The translations under genes and the position numbers were made by a program. From Meghimatium bilineatum (taxonomy: Eukaryota; Mollusca; Gastropoda; Stylommatophora; Philomycidae), in contig CM067317.1 of assembly GCA_034231615.1 (NCBI GenBank), forward strand, positions 18,084,064 through 18,148,063: a stretch of 64,000 bases of DNA. Direction: 5' to 3'. Under the pieces are notes generated by a model that worked only from the letters and a program-made list of their open reading frames with translations, was not told the DNA's origin and did not search any database. This document shows, in pieces, positions 34,820-46,869 of this stretch; position 1 is the stretch's first letter, and every line of letters starts with the position of its first letter.

Positions 34820-35760
34820 ATTATTTGACATACTAATATCGGCAATAACATGCTTTATGTTTACAAAACACAGGCTACAAGTCAGGCACACCACTTTCAA
34901 GCTCAGATAAACACATTGCAGCATTAAAACAAGTTACATTCACCATTCCCACACTATATTATCAATTCCCGTCTTAGAAATATATTCTCTAATTAACTAA
35001 TTGTCATGTCTTTTCAGGTAAGTCCAAAAGTTTCTCCATTCCAAGTTTGAAACATTAATTCCGTAAAATATATTGTTGGTGTAGGTTTGAAATAATGTCG
35101 CATTTCTGTTTTTTTGAAAAGTATAGTACTAGAATTCTTTAGTAGAATATTAATTGACAAACGAATAGTTCCTTTTGAGTTTTATTATGTGCAGCACATT
35201 TCTTTTACAAGTGTGTAACCCATGTTATTGTTATACATTTCGAGAACAGAAATGAAAGACAGTTTCCTCATTTGTATGCATATATTGACACATGTATCAC
35301 TGCCCTCACTCAATATACTAAAGTCCTGGCTACGCAGTCCGCATAAATCTAAATGTCTGTTTGCAATGCCAATTTATATTACTCCAAACTAGTGGCGAGG
35401 AATGACCTTATCAGAGGTGTAACCAAGAGGAAGGCCAACACAGATATCTACTGTATCTGCGAACATCCATATACCAATATATATATATATATATATTCAT
35501 CGCACTATAACCGTACTAATTTTACTTTCAACATCTATGTAACACAATTTCTATAGAATATATCCCAAAATAACAAATCCACTCAGAACTTTGCACGAAC
35601 ATTATCCGGTGATCGGCTTTTTAACGTTACGGTCCTGCACCTCTGTTATAAGGCCAACTATTACTATTTACTCATTAAGTTAGCTAAATGTACCTGTGCA
35701 AAATTTTCAAATTTAGAGTATTGCACTAAGTACTAAGCCAGTTGTGACTTGTATAAGTTG
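34820..35760. other. Gene-free stretch
   Basis: No element recognised. A short (AT)n lies at about 35478-35496. Confidence 0.5.
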
Positions 35761-35761
35761 T

Positions 35762-35968
35762 TATCTGTGATGGATGCCCTGTCACTGCTACAAACTATAT
35801 TTGATGGATGCCCCGTCACTGCACCAAACTCTATGTGATTGGATGCCCTGCCACTGTTACAAACTATATTTGATGGATGCCCTGTCACCGCTATAAACTA
35901 TTTGATGGATGCATTGCCACCGCTATAAACTATTTGATGGATGCCCTGCCACCGCTACAGACTCTAGT
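35762..35968. repeat. ~34-36-bp minisatellite, 6 copies
   Basis: Unit near GATGGATGCCCTGTCACTGC + TACAAACTATATTT, with the last copies lacking the TATATT part and carrying GCCACCGC. Confidence 0.9.
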
Positions 35969-35969
35969 T

Positions 35970-37545
35970 GATAGTACTTAAAATGTATCATCTGCACTTT
36001 CTGTTTTAATAGCTCTTTAACGCAGTTATTCTAACATCGCATAAGTATCATTGTCTGTAACACACATTGGCTAATTCTTGTAATATACTGCTTCGACTAG
36101 ATCATAATGTCCGCATTAAGATGGTCTGTTTATTCAAGTCCTCAAGTCTGAGATATATCGAGTTATCCTTTAAAATATCTTAACCATTGTTCTACAAACA
36201 AAGAGTAATTCGATCTTTATTTCTCCTAAACCATAGAATGTGAAAGGAAAAATGTTTCCCTGTTGTCATAAACAAAACAGAACATGCAGAATAAAAGGAC
36301 TGTTTATCTCAATTATAGACATGTGGCTTTGTTATGACATTTTAATGGTGTCTCTTTCAGAATTTGTAATGTAGAAACTATTGTCTCTGTAGAGAACACA
36401 CAGATGAAACATATACAATTTCTATTCATTCGAATATATGCACATGTATTTGATTTTACATTTTCAAACACAATACTATCGTGCAAATATGCATGCATAA
36501 TCGCTGACAAAAGTACGTGCTTTGTTTCGTTATGTCGTGTATATCCGACCATCAACACTATCTATATTTGTATGTACTCTGCCCTCAATCACTTACATGT
36601 GATATATTGTAATCAAACTAGCGTTGCATTAGAAATGAATCAAAATACTATAGTACTTTACTTTCATAGACTAGTTGATCTCGAATCATTTTATTGAGAA
36701 CTACTTTATTTATTGCTCTGAATGTTTGCATGTGCTCTTACAGTATACATGACGGTAAAATATATTTGATCGATAAGACGAATAAATGTTTTACTGTACA
36801 TAGTGACTGCGATGCTTCATTGTTTTTAGCGTTACTCAAATCGAGACGCATAGATTATATTTTACATTGCGTCCAGTTTCATATGTGTTACTTTTGTTTA
36901 AAGAGTAAAATGTTATTTCGCTCAAGCAAGAACTGTTACAGGAATGACACTTGGAATAATGTCATATAAATAAACTCATAAAAATGACTGGATTAAAGGA
37001 CTGGATAAAATAACACTCGAGTCCCCTAATTATTAATGGGCCCTGGAGGTTCTCAAATGCAAATATTAGCCAGTGTTTAATAGAATTAAGACATTAAAAC
37101 TATATATGGCGATATTTGAAATAAATGTATTAGTTTCATGTGGATATGATTACTTACATAGCTGGTTATTTCTTTTCGTTCAAAAATATTTGTCTACCAC
37201 ATTCTAAGACTGTCGATTACATTTTACACTTTTTGTTTGGGTGCATTTCAATCCATCTTTTCAGTTTCTAAATTGTGTGTTTCCAGTGAATAAGCTCAAT
37301 ATACTGTCTCAAGTACCCAAAACCTATCTTTAAAAGGTTACACGGTAGCAGAACTGATTTTAAACGGGGTATTTCTCTTTTACTTTAATCCTAGTAGCAT
37401 TGATGAGCAAAGTGTGAGTGATAAGCTGTCAGTAGTTGACAGTGTGACCGTGAGTTTAAATATCGTTATCATAATGACAAAATGTTCAACATAGCTCCTA
37501 CTGTTAAATAATAGTTCAAGTATCCCCGCTTTTTAGTAAAATATC
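35970..37545. other. Gene-free stretch with two open frames
   Basis: Plus-strand frames 36404-36697 (97 residues) and 36694-36969 (91 residues) overlap end to start, Cys-rich in places ('HVIYCNQTSVALEMNQN', 'FHMCYFCLKSKMLF'). I recognise no family and see no convincing splice context. Nothing else is assigned. Confidence 0.4.
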
Positions 37546-37546
37546 A

Positions 37547-38060
37547 TCATCATCATTTCATCAGGTGCCATGCCGGCTGGCGTAGGCGATGATGGCTCTC
37601 CACAGCTCTCTGTCTCTAGTAGTATGTATCAAGCACTCTGTTGTTTCTCTGCCGTGCAGGTTGTCAAACTGTCTAATATTTTCTCACGTTGTTCACCTCT
37701 GTCTCTGTTGCCTTCAATATTGCTTGTTGTAACTTTGTTCTCCACCCCCCCCCCAGTTTCATGAAGTGGTCAAAAATTAAGATTATCGTTATCTTATATT
37801 ATTGATTAAGGTCTGTTTCGAATTTGACTCTTTCTACACCTCCACATAGTTTTTCTGCAGTCCATGATATTCTCAGCATTCTTCTATAGAACCACATCTC
37901 TATTTTCTCTAATTTTCCACTTTCCAGTGTGTTTATTGTCCAAGACTCGCATCCATATGTTAGTATAGGAATTATATAGCACTGCAGAACTCTCTTTCTC
38001 ACCTCTAATGACAAGGTCATATTACTCAATATGTTTCTCATTTTTCAGAATGGTGTTTCT
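37547..38060 (-). pseudogene. RTE-2 LINE C-terminal fragment
   Basis: Minus-strand frame 37799-38041 reads 'TLSLEVRKRVLQCYIIPILT', 'YGCESWTINTLESGKLEKIE' and 'MWFYRRMLRISWTA', nearly the same as 29100-29250 (minus). The rest of the C-terminus continues in other frames to a (GAT)n tail, the complement of ATCATCATCAT at 37546-37556. A C-run at 37745-37755 marks one of the breaks. Confidence 0.8.
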
Positions 38061-38424
38061 GCCTGCGCTTTTCTGCTTCTTATTTCTGTTGAACTTCTTC
38101 CCAAATAAATATACATTCAGAATTTCAATTCATACAGGAATAGTTCCTTTTAGTTTCGCTCTTTGCGACATTAATGTATTCTTTTGTAACCCCATGTTAT
38201 TTTAATAAATTTGAAAGAAATGAAAGTCAGTTTGTCCTTTTCTGTGCATATCTTTAAACATTCTTCACTGCCCTCAACCAATTTAATAATGTCTCGGCTA
38301 CACTGCCCTTATAGGACAACGAGAAACCAGTTTTCTAAAATTACAGATTTCACTTTTCCTGTGATTTTAATTAGCTGTCGACACAAAGTATAATCAGAAA
38401 GAGCAATGAAAAACACACGAAAAG
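38061..38424. other. Unassigned sequence
   Basis: A short stretch at about 38125-38300 (ACAGGAATAGTTCCTTTTAG, ATGAAAGTCAGTTTGTCC, TTCACTGCCCTCAACCAAT) resembles 35160-35310 (GAATAGTTCCTTTTGAGTTT, ATGAAAGACAGTTTCCTC, CACTGCCCTCACTCAAT), so this is a further dispersed repeat of unknown kind. Confidence 0.5.
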
Positions 38425-38427
38425 TTA

Positions 38428-38996
38428 AATTTTTATGTTTAGAAAGTCAAATATGTATGTTTAACAAGTCAAATGTGTATGTTTAGAAAGTCAAATGCGT
38501 ATGTTAAGAAAGTCAAATGTGTATGTTTAGAAAGTCAAATGTATATGTTTAGAAAGTCAAATGCGTATGTTTAGAAAGTCAAATGTGTATATTTAACAAG
38601 TCAAATGTATATGTTTAGAAAGTCAAATGTATATGTTTAGAAAGTCAAATGCGTATGTTTAGAAAGTCAAATGTGTATATTTAACAAGTCAAATGTATAT
38701 GTTTAGAAAGTCAAATGTATATGTTTAGAAAGTCAAATGCGTATGTTTAGAAAGTCAAATGTGTATATTTAACAAGTCAAATGCGTATGTTTAGAAAGTC
38801 AAATGTGTATATTTAACAAGTCAAATGTGTATGTTTAGAAAGTCAAATGCGTATGTTTAGAAAGTCAAATGTGTATATTTAACAAGTCAAATGCGTATGT
38901 TTAGAAAGTCAAATGTGTATATTTAACACGTCAAATGTGTATGTTTAGAAAGTCAAATGTGTATGATTAGAAAGACAAATGTGTAGGTATATAAAG
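38428..38996. repeat. 22-bp minisatellite, about 25 copies
   Basis: Unit AAAGTCAAATGTGTATGTTT + AG. Variants GCGTATG, GTGTATATTTAAC and GTATATG recur in a fixed order, giving a partial four-unit (88-bp) higher-order pattern between about 38540 and 38790. No coding content. Confidence 0.95.
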
Positions 38997-39062
38997 TTGT
39001 TCTCTCATTAGTCAATAGATCTTTTAAATATGACGATTTCGCCTCAGGTGTTTGCTTAGAGC

Positions 39063-39151
39063 AGTGTGTGTGTGTGTGTGTGTGAGTGTGTGTGTGTGGG
39101 ATGCGTGTGCACGTACGTGTGAGTGTCAGATATATATATATATATATATAT
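39063..39151. repeat. (TG)n and (AT)n microsatellites
   Basis: An imperfect TG run (39063-39100) and a TATATA run (39129-39151) are separated by about 30 bp. Confidence 0.9.
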
Positions 39152-39585
39152 TATTTTCCAGCATTTCATCATCGCAATTGTTCTTGATAGTATCAACATT
39201 CACTGTTTACAGCTTTGCAATTTGTTGTTTTATGTTACACATGTATGTTAGTCTGAATTAGCAAGGACATGCGGTTTTTATTACGCATGCAACTAGAATC
39301 ATCACTGTAACGCTATAACGGGAAAATAGATCATTGGCGGTCAGGATCACGTATATTCTTTTATAGACATATTGTGTTGCAGGTCAGCTGTTTATATATG
39401 GTGTCTATAAAGTCGATGTGCACTGATATCACAAAGATCAACATACACTGAATATGAGTTAGTGTCACCACCATGTAAACTTTGTGGACACCCAGTGTTA
39501 TGTTTAATATTGGTAACAATTTGATTCTAGCAATAGCCATAATATAACGTTTTTTTGAATATAAAGGCGCCATCAGTACTGCCAG
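39152..39585. other. Unassigned sequence
   Basis: Nothing recognised. Confidence 0.5.
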
Positions 39586-39589
39586 TTAA

Positions 39590-39870
39590 TCACAGGTTTG
39601 AAAGGATGTAGAGAATTCAAAACGAAGCGATGTGCATCATCTTGGGTTTCATCTTTGTGTCTATCATGTTTCTTCTCGACTTTAAACGCTTATGTCACAG
39701 AAATGACACGTGGCGTGCACGTACATACTTCAAAGAGAGTTCAAACACAGAACATCCACTGCACATAAATAAGTCTCTCGTGTGGAAGGGAGTAGGTTTG
39801 AGAGGCAACTCGTAGATGTGGCGCCCTTAGGATATTGTCAGACATTTTTGCCAACCAGAGGTCATTAATC
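39590..39870 (+). pseudogene. I/Jockey-type LINE fragment
   Basis: The frame near 39600-39815 reads 'RIQNEAMCIILGFIFVSIMF', 'LLDFKRLCHRNDTWRARTYF', 'KESSNTEHPLHINKSLVWKG'. This is the connector segment after RT, with the family pattern 'RIQNEAMRIILGC.......MRYLLDLPS...R...AQ.KAYL..S....HPLH'. RT and RNase H are absent. Lineage differs from the 8.4-9.9 kb element. Confidence 0.6.
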
Positions 39871-39984
39871 TAGGTGAGAATTGGTACCTGTTCTGTGGTT
39901 TATCTAAAGACTTTCAAGACCACCATTACACGCAATAGAGAGTGCGTGCAGGTAGAGTAGATATGTAAACATGCGTAGAACTTC

Positions 39985-40515
39985 CGTTCCCTCATGAAGT
40001 ACCGAAGTCTTCCGTTTACTCATCAAGTACTGAAGTATTCCGTTCACTCATGAAGTACCGAAGTATTCCATTCACTCATGAAGTATCGAGGTCTTCCATT
40101 AACTCATGAAGTAGCGAAAACTTCCGTTCACTCATGAAGTACCTAGGTATTCTATTCACTCATGAAGTACCTAGGTATTCCATTCACTCATGAAGTATCG
40201 AAAACTTCCGTTCTTTCATGAAGCACAGAGGTCTTTCGTTCACTCATAAAGTACCGAAAACTCCCCTTCACTCATGAGCTACCGAGGTATTCCGTTCACT
40301 CATAAGGGACCGAAAACTTCTGTTCACTCAAGAAGTACCGAAAACTCTGTTCACTCATGAAGTACCGAGGTCTTCCGTTCACTCATGAAGTACCTAGGTC
40401 TTCCGTTCACTCATGAAGTATCGATGTCTTCCGTTCACTCATGAAGTACCATGGTCTTCCGTTCACTCATGAAGTACCGACAAATTCCGTTTACTCATGA
40501 AGTACCCAGATATTA
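39985..40515. repeat. 28-bp minisatellite, about 19 copies
   Basis: Unit near CGTTCACTCATGAAGTACCG + AGGTCTTC. AGGTCTTC, AAGTATTC and AAAACTTC variants are interspersed; moderately diverged. Confidence 0.93.
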
Positions 40516-40854
40516 CATTATATGGAAAATTAAAAACAACTAGAACATTTTAGCAGGTATAATTCAATAACAATTGCTTAGTACATATGTATGTGTCTTC
40601 TGCGTTAGTATCCAAACTCTGCTTGCTGGCAGCATCTTGTCTGGAGAGGGGAACACGTTATAGAATAGTTTACAGCTTGACTGTGAAATCGAAGAGTTAA
40701 GCCTGACGCGACGGACATTACCACTACTTTCGGGTCACTTCGACCTGTAGGAAATGGGAGAGCTAACTTCACGTAAACCTCACGAGTTGCCTCCTACGAC
40801 ATTATGTTGTAGATACCTACAATCATATATGATTTAGTCAAATTGAGTTTGTTT

Positions 40855-41010
40855 GTTTTGTTTTTCGTTCGCTCCATTGTAACCATCACGGATATCCGTG
40901 CGATTTCCGCCGGGAGCGTGATTACGTTGTGCCACCGTTATGCGCCTTGTAGGCCTAGCACATCCGATTTCGGCATGCTTTGACAATTCGGGTGGGCTAC
41001 CCTTAGCCTG
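40855..41010 (-). mobile_element. Repeat C-related segment
   Basis: Minus-strand reading has CCGAAATCGGATGTGCTAGG and GCACAACGTAATCACG, aligned with the internal part of the 280-bp insertion at 10353-10632, including the segment GGCTGTC...GGGT..CCC upstream. The 3' end differs (GAACGAAAAACAAAACAAAC tail). Confidence 0.5.
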
Positions 41011-42200
41011 TGACAGCCTCTATATCTGTCTCCAGGCACGCGTAGTGGAGACTCTTCGCCCAGACTATTTTCTTGCTCTTAGTCTGACTCAAACGAGGTG
41101 TTCCACTGTCTATGAACTTGTCTCGTGTAATTGGACGTGCTGTGCCTGTGCCCATTGGGTACTGAACCGTTTCTCATCCGTGAGCCTGGTTCCTTAAGGG
41201 GAAGAACTCAACAGAGGAGTTGGACCCTGGCTCTTTCGCCCTCTTAGCCGAGGTGTCATTCACCGACATCGTGTACCCCTTGTCCAAGTTCGAGTCTCAC
41301 ACCACGCGTTTGAGAGCAAGGCGTTCTCGAGCTGAGCGTCCTTGTCCCAATAGCGCCTGAGCCCATCAGGTACTGAACCCTTTCTCTCTTCAAGTGTATT
41401 TCCGGTGTAGGAAAACCTGACAGTAGAGTTGGGCCAGGGCTAAATCGTTGTCCCTTTTGTGCCTGAGCGAATCGAGTACAGAACCCTTTCTCTCTGCAAG
41501 TTACTTCCGGTATAGGAAACCTTGACAGTAGAGTTGGGCCAGGACTGCCATCGTTGTCCCTTTCTTGCCTACACCCATCGGGTACAGAACCCTTTCTCTT
41601 TGCAAGCATATTTCCGGTTTAGGAAGGCTCGACATTAGAGTTGGGTTAGGTCTTTTGCTTTACCAAACGCCGATGTATGGGTCTGGGTCTCTGCCTGTTA
41701 GGAACTCTGGTAACTAGAAGCCCGTCTCGAGCTGACGGAGCTTGTAGTTCCCTTTCCTAGGGACTTTTCACTTTCTATTTGCAGTTCGCGCTGCCCTCTA
41801 GCGCTGTTCTGCCCTTTCATTGTTTCATTGTACTCTGTGTGAAACATATTTGTCTCTCGCCATGCATTTACCTTTACGTGCATTTTACATTGGCCGCCCC
41901 TCCAATGTTCGGACTGGACTGACTAGCTTCACTGTATGTCGACAGTGTTGCTATATGTGGTGATGCTGGTGGTGTCGGAGATATTGTCTGTCTCTTGTGC
42001 AGTCAAATCTCTTTCCATCTGCTACCTCCACATTCTCGGACACGATCCCCAAAAGATTTGGCCAGAATCAGCACGAGCTGCTGTATTTCTGTTTCCAGGG
42101 TGCACCACGTGGAGGTACATTTGGGATCTTGGTTATCTGCTAACCCTGGGTCCGCCTAGAGCAATGCGTTCCCTTTGCACCCCTCAAATTGAGTTAAATA
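41011..42200. repeat. GC-richer block with ~107-bp tandem repeat
   Basis: Base composition is visibly richer in G+C than the surroundings. Three full copies and part of a fourth of a ~107-bp unit run from about 41345 to 41650 (GCCTGAGCCCATCGGGTACT..., CCCTTTCTCTCTGCAAG, GACAGTAGAGTTGGGCCAGG). A more diverged relative starts near 41146. Frames across the repeat are not credible genes. It may belong to a larger mobile element together with 40855-41010; its identity is unknown. Confidence 0.65.
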
Positions 42201-45200
42201 TATAACATCAAAACTGTAATAATTGAATCGATTTTTGGGTAGCACCCAGTAACACAGGAATATGTTTAGAGAAGGGGAAAACCCTCACATAAAAGATAAA
42301 CATGTCAGCGTAGCAGAAGGTACATTCTCAGTGAGGGGGTGGATTTACTTTAAAAATACAGCCATTTGCTTCTTTTTTTGTAAGTAATTTCATCATTCTG
42401 ATGAGAATGTATGTGATCTTTTTTTTTAGAAATTGATCACGGATGAGATTTACACACATTGTCGCTAAATTCCTAGTAATAAAAATCCATGACATGTTCT
42501 GATTTTCTAAAGGTGGTGGGGGGGGTTCAACACCTCAAATCGTCATTTCCCCTTAACTACGTGCTTGAATGACAGTGAGAGAAAAAAAACTGTTTACATT
42601 TCACGTGTTGGAAAGTTGTTTTTTTTAAAAATCTATATATTATACTGCTTCTTTACATTCCTCTTCACAAAAATATTTTTTTCAAACATTCCGTTGACAC
42701 CTCAGCACTTTTATTGACGAAATACTCAATCTATAAATTCTCTGTTCTTAGCCATTTAAAGCATCCAAATTGTATGTATTTGTTTCACTAAACAAGACTG
42801 TGTTATCCTCTTATAGCGTGTTTGAACAACATTGCACAGTTATGTAATTCATCGATGTCTTACAATCCGATAATTGTACTGTATTATGTTAACAGGAACC
42901 ATGTCAAAGAATCATGATAACGTTGGATTCTGGTGTATGTCGTGTTCTCTTGAAAGTGATATGATATTATTCTCCCATTTCGATTCAAATAAACAATAAT
43001 TATTTGCATGCTTTAATATTAGCATTGCCATACATGATTACTAGTTTTTCCAAATTCATTTATGACAGTGTCAAAAAAGCTGTCAAATATTGCATGTTTT
43101 CCGTTAGGGAGTTCCAGGGAGGGATTTTGTAGCACTAAATTTATAACATTGAATACAAAATATCCTAATTCTCATGATATCTTTTTTTTTTAGGTTTCCT
43201 GGTTTTCAAATGTGTATTCCTTCACAACTCTTTGTTCTTGTTAGTATAATAACTATGTATTTAGACAATTCATTAGTTCATTTATCTACATTTGTTGACA
43301 ATGAATTATTGTTGATTACTTAGAAAGTTTTAGTTGCAGTAATGTGTCTGTGCTTTTCTTGTCATCAGTTAATACCTCTAGTATTATTGTCATTGAAGTA
43401 AACAATATTTTACCAGCCTGACAAAGCCTGATAAATTAAGTAAAAGAAGGACAAAATACAAGCTGATGAGTCAATTTTAATCATCAATATCTTGTTAATG
43501 ATGCAGAGATGCAATAGAAAGCAGACAGGAGGTACACAACTGCTGGAATCGTAAACACGCAGGAAAACATGCAACTATTTGTCTGATGACTGTTAAAATA
43601 TGAACAGAATACTCTCGTGTTTACAATATTTTATCTGAACGGATTAACTCCAGAGACGTTGGTGGATCTCATTCTTGGAAGCTACTTGTTCTAATAAAGC
43701 AAAATGTTGCAGACAGCAAATTGTTAAGACAACCATTAATATTTCAAATTCGTTTGTTTTCTTTAAGATGTGTAACAAACAAATTGCTGCTTCAAATGTA
43801 AAAATCGACTTTTCTGGAAGCAATGACTGCAGGAAGAAATATTTTGAGAGAATATAATCTAAAGATAAAGAATTCAGTAGAAATGTATTCAAGAAATACA
43901 GATATATTGTAATTAAGTATATGTCAAGTGATATTTTTGAACGAATCTGTTTTATATGGTGATGATGAAGCAATCCCTTTTTCCGTAAGAAAGTCACTCT
44001 TGACAACACATAGTCTTTCTGGCATAAGGATAAATCATCTTCAGGTGAGTAACCGAGGTAATATCTTCACGGGAATACGGTATCAGTCTCAAAGGAATTG
44101 TTGTTTTTGCATTTATGCATTACAGTGCAGATGTATCACAGGAACATCGCGACTTGCCAGGAGCGTAGCATATACGTCTAGGCCAAACAGACGTAATATT
44201 TGTCCGTCCAGTCTGTTGACTCATTTCCAGTGATATCACATCTAGAATCTCCGCCACCACGTAGTCTGCCACTAAATGGTGAAGGTGTAATATTATCTTG
44301 CCTACATTCTTCATAGTTGCCATTTGACAGAAACACACAAGAAATCGAGACAAGATTTGCAGTATAAATGATTTTATTAAAGGTGAGATGTTGCCATTAT
44401 ATTCATCAACTGCCCAACATGTCTAGAATGAAGACAGTTGACATTTCGCTTCGTCTTTTTAAATCCAGATCCCGATTGTTACATAGACACACCTGTTGTA
44501 TAATTTGTGTATAAACAATTATGTAAAGTTTTTAAATTGGATAATTGAAGAATAATTGCATGCGCATGTCAATAATATTGAATTATTGGTGTACACTATT
44601 GATAAAACATTTTATCTCTTGGCGCGCAAAGTTTGGTAGTGTCGCGCGCACAATATTGTGTACATAAATGTATATAAATGTATATAATAAAAACGCACAA
44701 AATCTAAAGTTATATAAAGTGTCTATAATAAAATTTTCACATTTTAATGACACGATTCACGTGCAGTATATACGCATGCGCAGGCGTTAACGCGGAGGTA
44801 CCAAGTTACTGTCAAGTACCGCGGAAGTAACAAGAATACTTTCCTTCCGGTTTAAAAGGTGGTAGTAATTATATCCGTAGAAAAGTGGGGCGTTGAGAGG
44901 GTTCACAGCGTAGGCTTGACAGAGGGTTCGCAACCCCCCTCCCCCACCTCACCTGTAGGTATTTGAGCAACAAGTAAATGATGGTGGCGGGCCTCGACCA
45001 CATGAGGCATACACCCCTACTTAACAATGGTGCTAAAGTTGTGTGGATATAGACCTACCTATAATTGAGTGTAGACCTATTCAAACTAAATTGTGTGTAT
45101 AGGCCAATAATTGTAGGTATTCAAACAAAAGTGTTTGTATAGATCTGTATTAGTATGTATTGAAACGTACCAACTACGGCGTTTTAGACAATTATTATTC

Positions 45201-45380
45201 TTTTATTTTATGAAACTATAATACATCTAACAGCACACAGCAGAAAATAGAGAATAGGTTCAAAACCGTGAGAAAGGAAGACTCAAACGTAGATAAAAAT
45301 AACAATAACATAGCTTATATAATAGATCACTCATACTGGACGACCACATTAAGCAAACATTGATAATTGTTCCTTTATAT
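42201..45380. other. Long stretch without a recognised gene
   Basis: I recognise no element or gene in about 3.2 kb. Frames of 60-121 residues occur at 43644-44009 (minus), 43675-43857 and 43928-44233 (plus), without family resemblance. A GC-containing patch at about 44130-44270 and GCGCGC motifs at about 44620-44652 stand out locally. Confidence 0.45.
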
Positions 45381-45383
45381 GAA

Positions 45384-46661
45384 GTTATCCCTGGTGTGAT
45401 AGGTATTATCTGGACGTTTTATGACGTTAACCCTGGTGTGATATGTATTATCTGGACGTTTTATGACGTTATCCCTGGTGTGATAGGTATTATCTGGACG
45501 TTTTATGACGTTATCCCTGGTATGATAGGTATTATCTGGACGTTTTATGACGTTATCCCTGGTGTGATAGGTATTATCTGGACGTTTTATGACGTTATCC
45601 CTGGTGTGATAGGTATTATCTGGACGTTTTATGACGTTATCCCTGGTGTGATAGGTATTATCTGGACGTTTTATGACGTTATCCCTGGTGTGATAGGTAT
45701 TATCTGGACGTTTTATGACGTTATCCCTGGTGTGATAGGTATTATCTGGACGTTTTATGACGTTATCCCTGGTGTGATAGGTATTATCTGGACGTTTTAT
45801 GACGTTATCCCTGGTGTGATAGGTATTATCTGGACGTTTTATGACGTTATCCCTGGTGTGATATGTATTATCTGGACGTTTTATGACGTTATCCCTGGTG
45901 TGATAGGTATTATCTGGACGTTTTATGACGTTATCCCTGGTGTGATAGGTATTATCTGGACGTTTTATGACGTTATCCCTGGTATGATAGGTATTAACTG
46001 GACGTTTTATGACGTTATCCCTGGTGTGATAGGTATTAACTGGACGTTTTATGACGTTATCCCTGGTGTGATAGGTATTATCTGGACGTTTTATGACGTT
46101 ATCCCTGGTGTGATAGGTATTATCTGGACGTTTTATGACGTTATCCCTGGTGTGATAGGTATTAACTGGACGTTTTATGACGTTATCCCTGGTGTGATAG
46201 GTATTATCTGGACGTTTTATGACGTTATCCCTGGTGTGATAGGTATTATCTGGACGTTTTATGACGTTATCCCTGGTGTGATAGGTATTATCTGGACGTT
46301 TTATGACGTTATCCCTGGTATGATAGGTATTAACTGGACGTTTTATGACGTTATCCCTGGTGTGATAGGTATTAACTGGACGTTTTATGACGTTATCCCT
46401 GGTGTGATAGGTATTATCTGGACGTTTTATGACGTTATCCCTGGTGTGATAGGTATTATCTGGACGTTTTATGACGTTATCCCTGGTGTGATAGGTATTA
46501 ACTGGACGTTTTATGACGTTATCCCTGGTGTGATAGGTATTATCTGGACGTTTTATGACGTTATCCCTGGTGTGATAGGTATTATCTGGACGTTTTATGA
46601 CGTTATCCCTGGTGTGATAGGTATTATCTGGACGTTTTATGACGTTATCCCTGGTGTGATA
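45384..46661. repeat. 42-bp minisatellite, 30 full copies with higher-order repeat
   Basis: Unit GTTATCCCTGGTGTGATAGG + TATTATCTGGACGTTTTATGAC. Because 42 is divisible by 3, a 452-codon frame (45360-46718) stays open with the 14-residue unit VIPGVIGIIWTFYD. Nearly all copies are the same; the variants are GTG/ATG, GGT/TGT and ATC/AAC (V/M, G/C, I/N) plus one I/N in unit 2. Units 15-22 repeat exactly as units 23-30 in the order of these variants, so a 336-bp block was itself duplicated. I see no signal peptide, no splice context and no codon-level constraint, and the frame is best treated as incidental. Confidence 0.95.
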
Positions 46662-46869
46662 AGCATTTCAATTACAATAAAAATATTGTTTTATCAAGTT
46701 GTTACAGATACTCACTGAGAAAAGTTAAATCTATCACACTGAGATTAACTATTACAAAATTATTTTGTATTACCTGTGCCGACTGCGAAGTTAGAAAAAG
46801 ACATAATCCAGAATCAATGTACAAACTGCAACTTCTGTAGGTAATTTTAGCTTGTGATTGAAATTAATC
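46662..46869. other. Unassigned sequence
   Basis: Short stretch between the minisatellite and the hAT remnant. Confidence 0.5.

Noticed and set aside
43644-44009. 121-residue minus-strand frame as a membrane protein
   Set aside because: Strongly AT-driven hydrophobic composition, no motif, and the other strand is open over the same stretch.
45360-46718. 452-residue open frame as a real repeat protein
   Set aside because: It is a pure tandem repeat with a unit length divisible by three; openness follows automatically, the opposite strand is also open in one frame, and there is no start or splice context.
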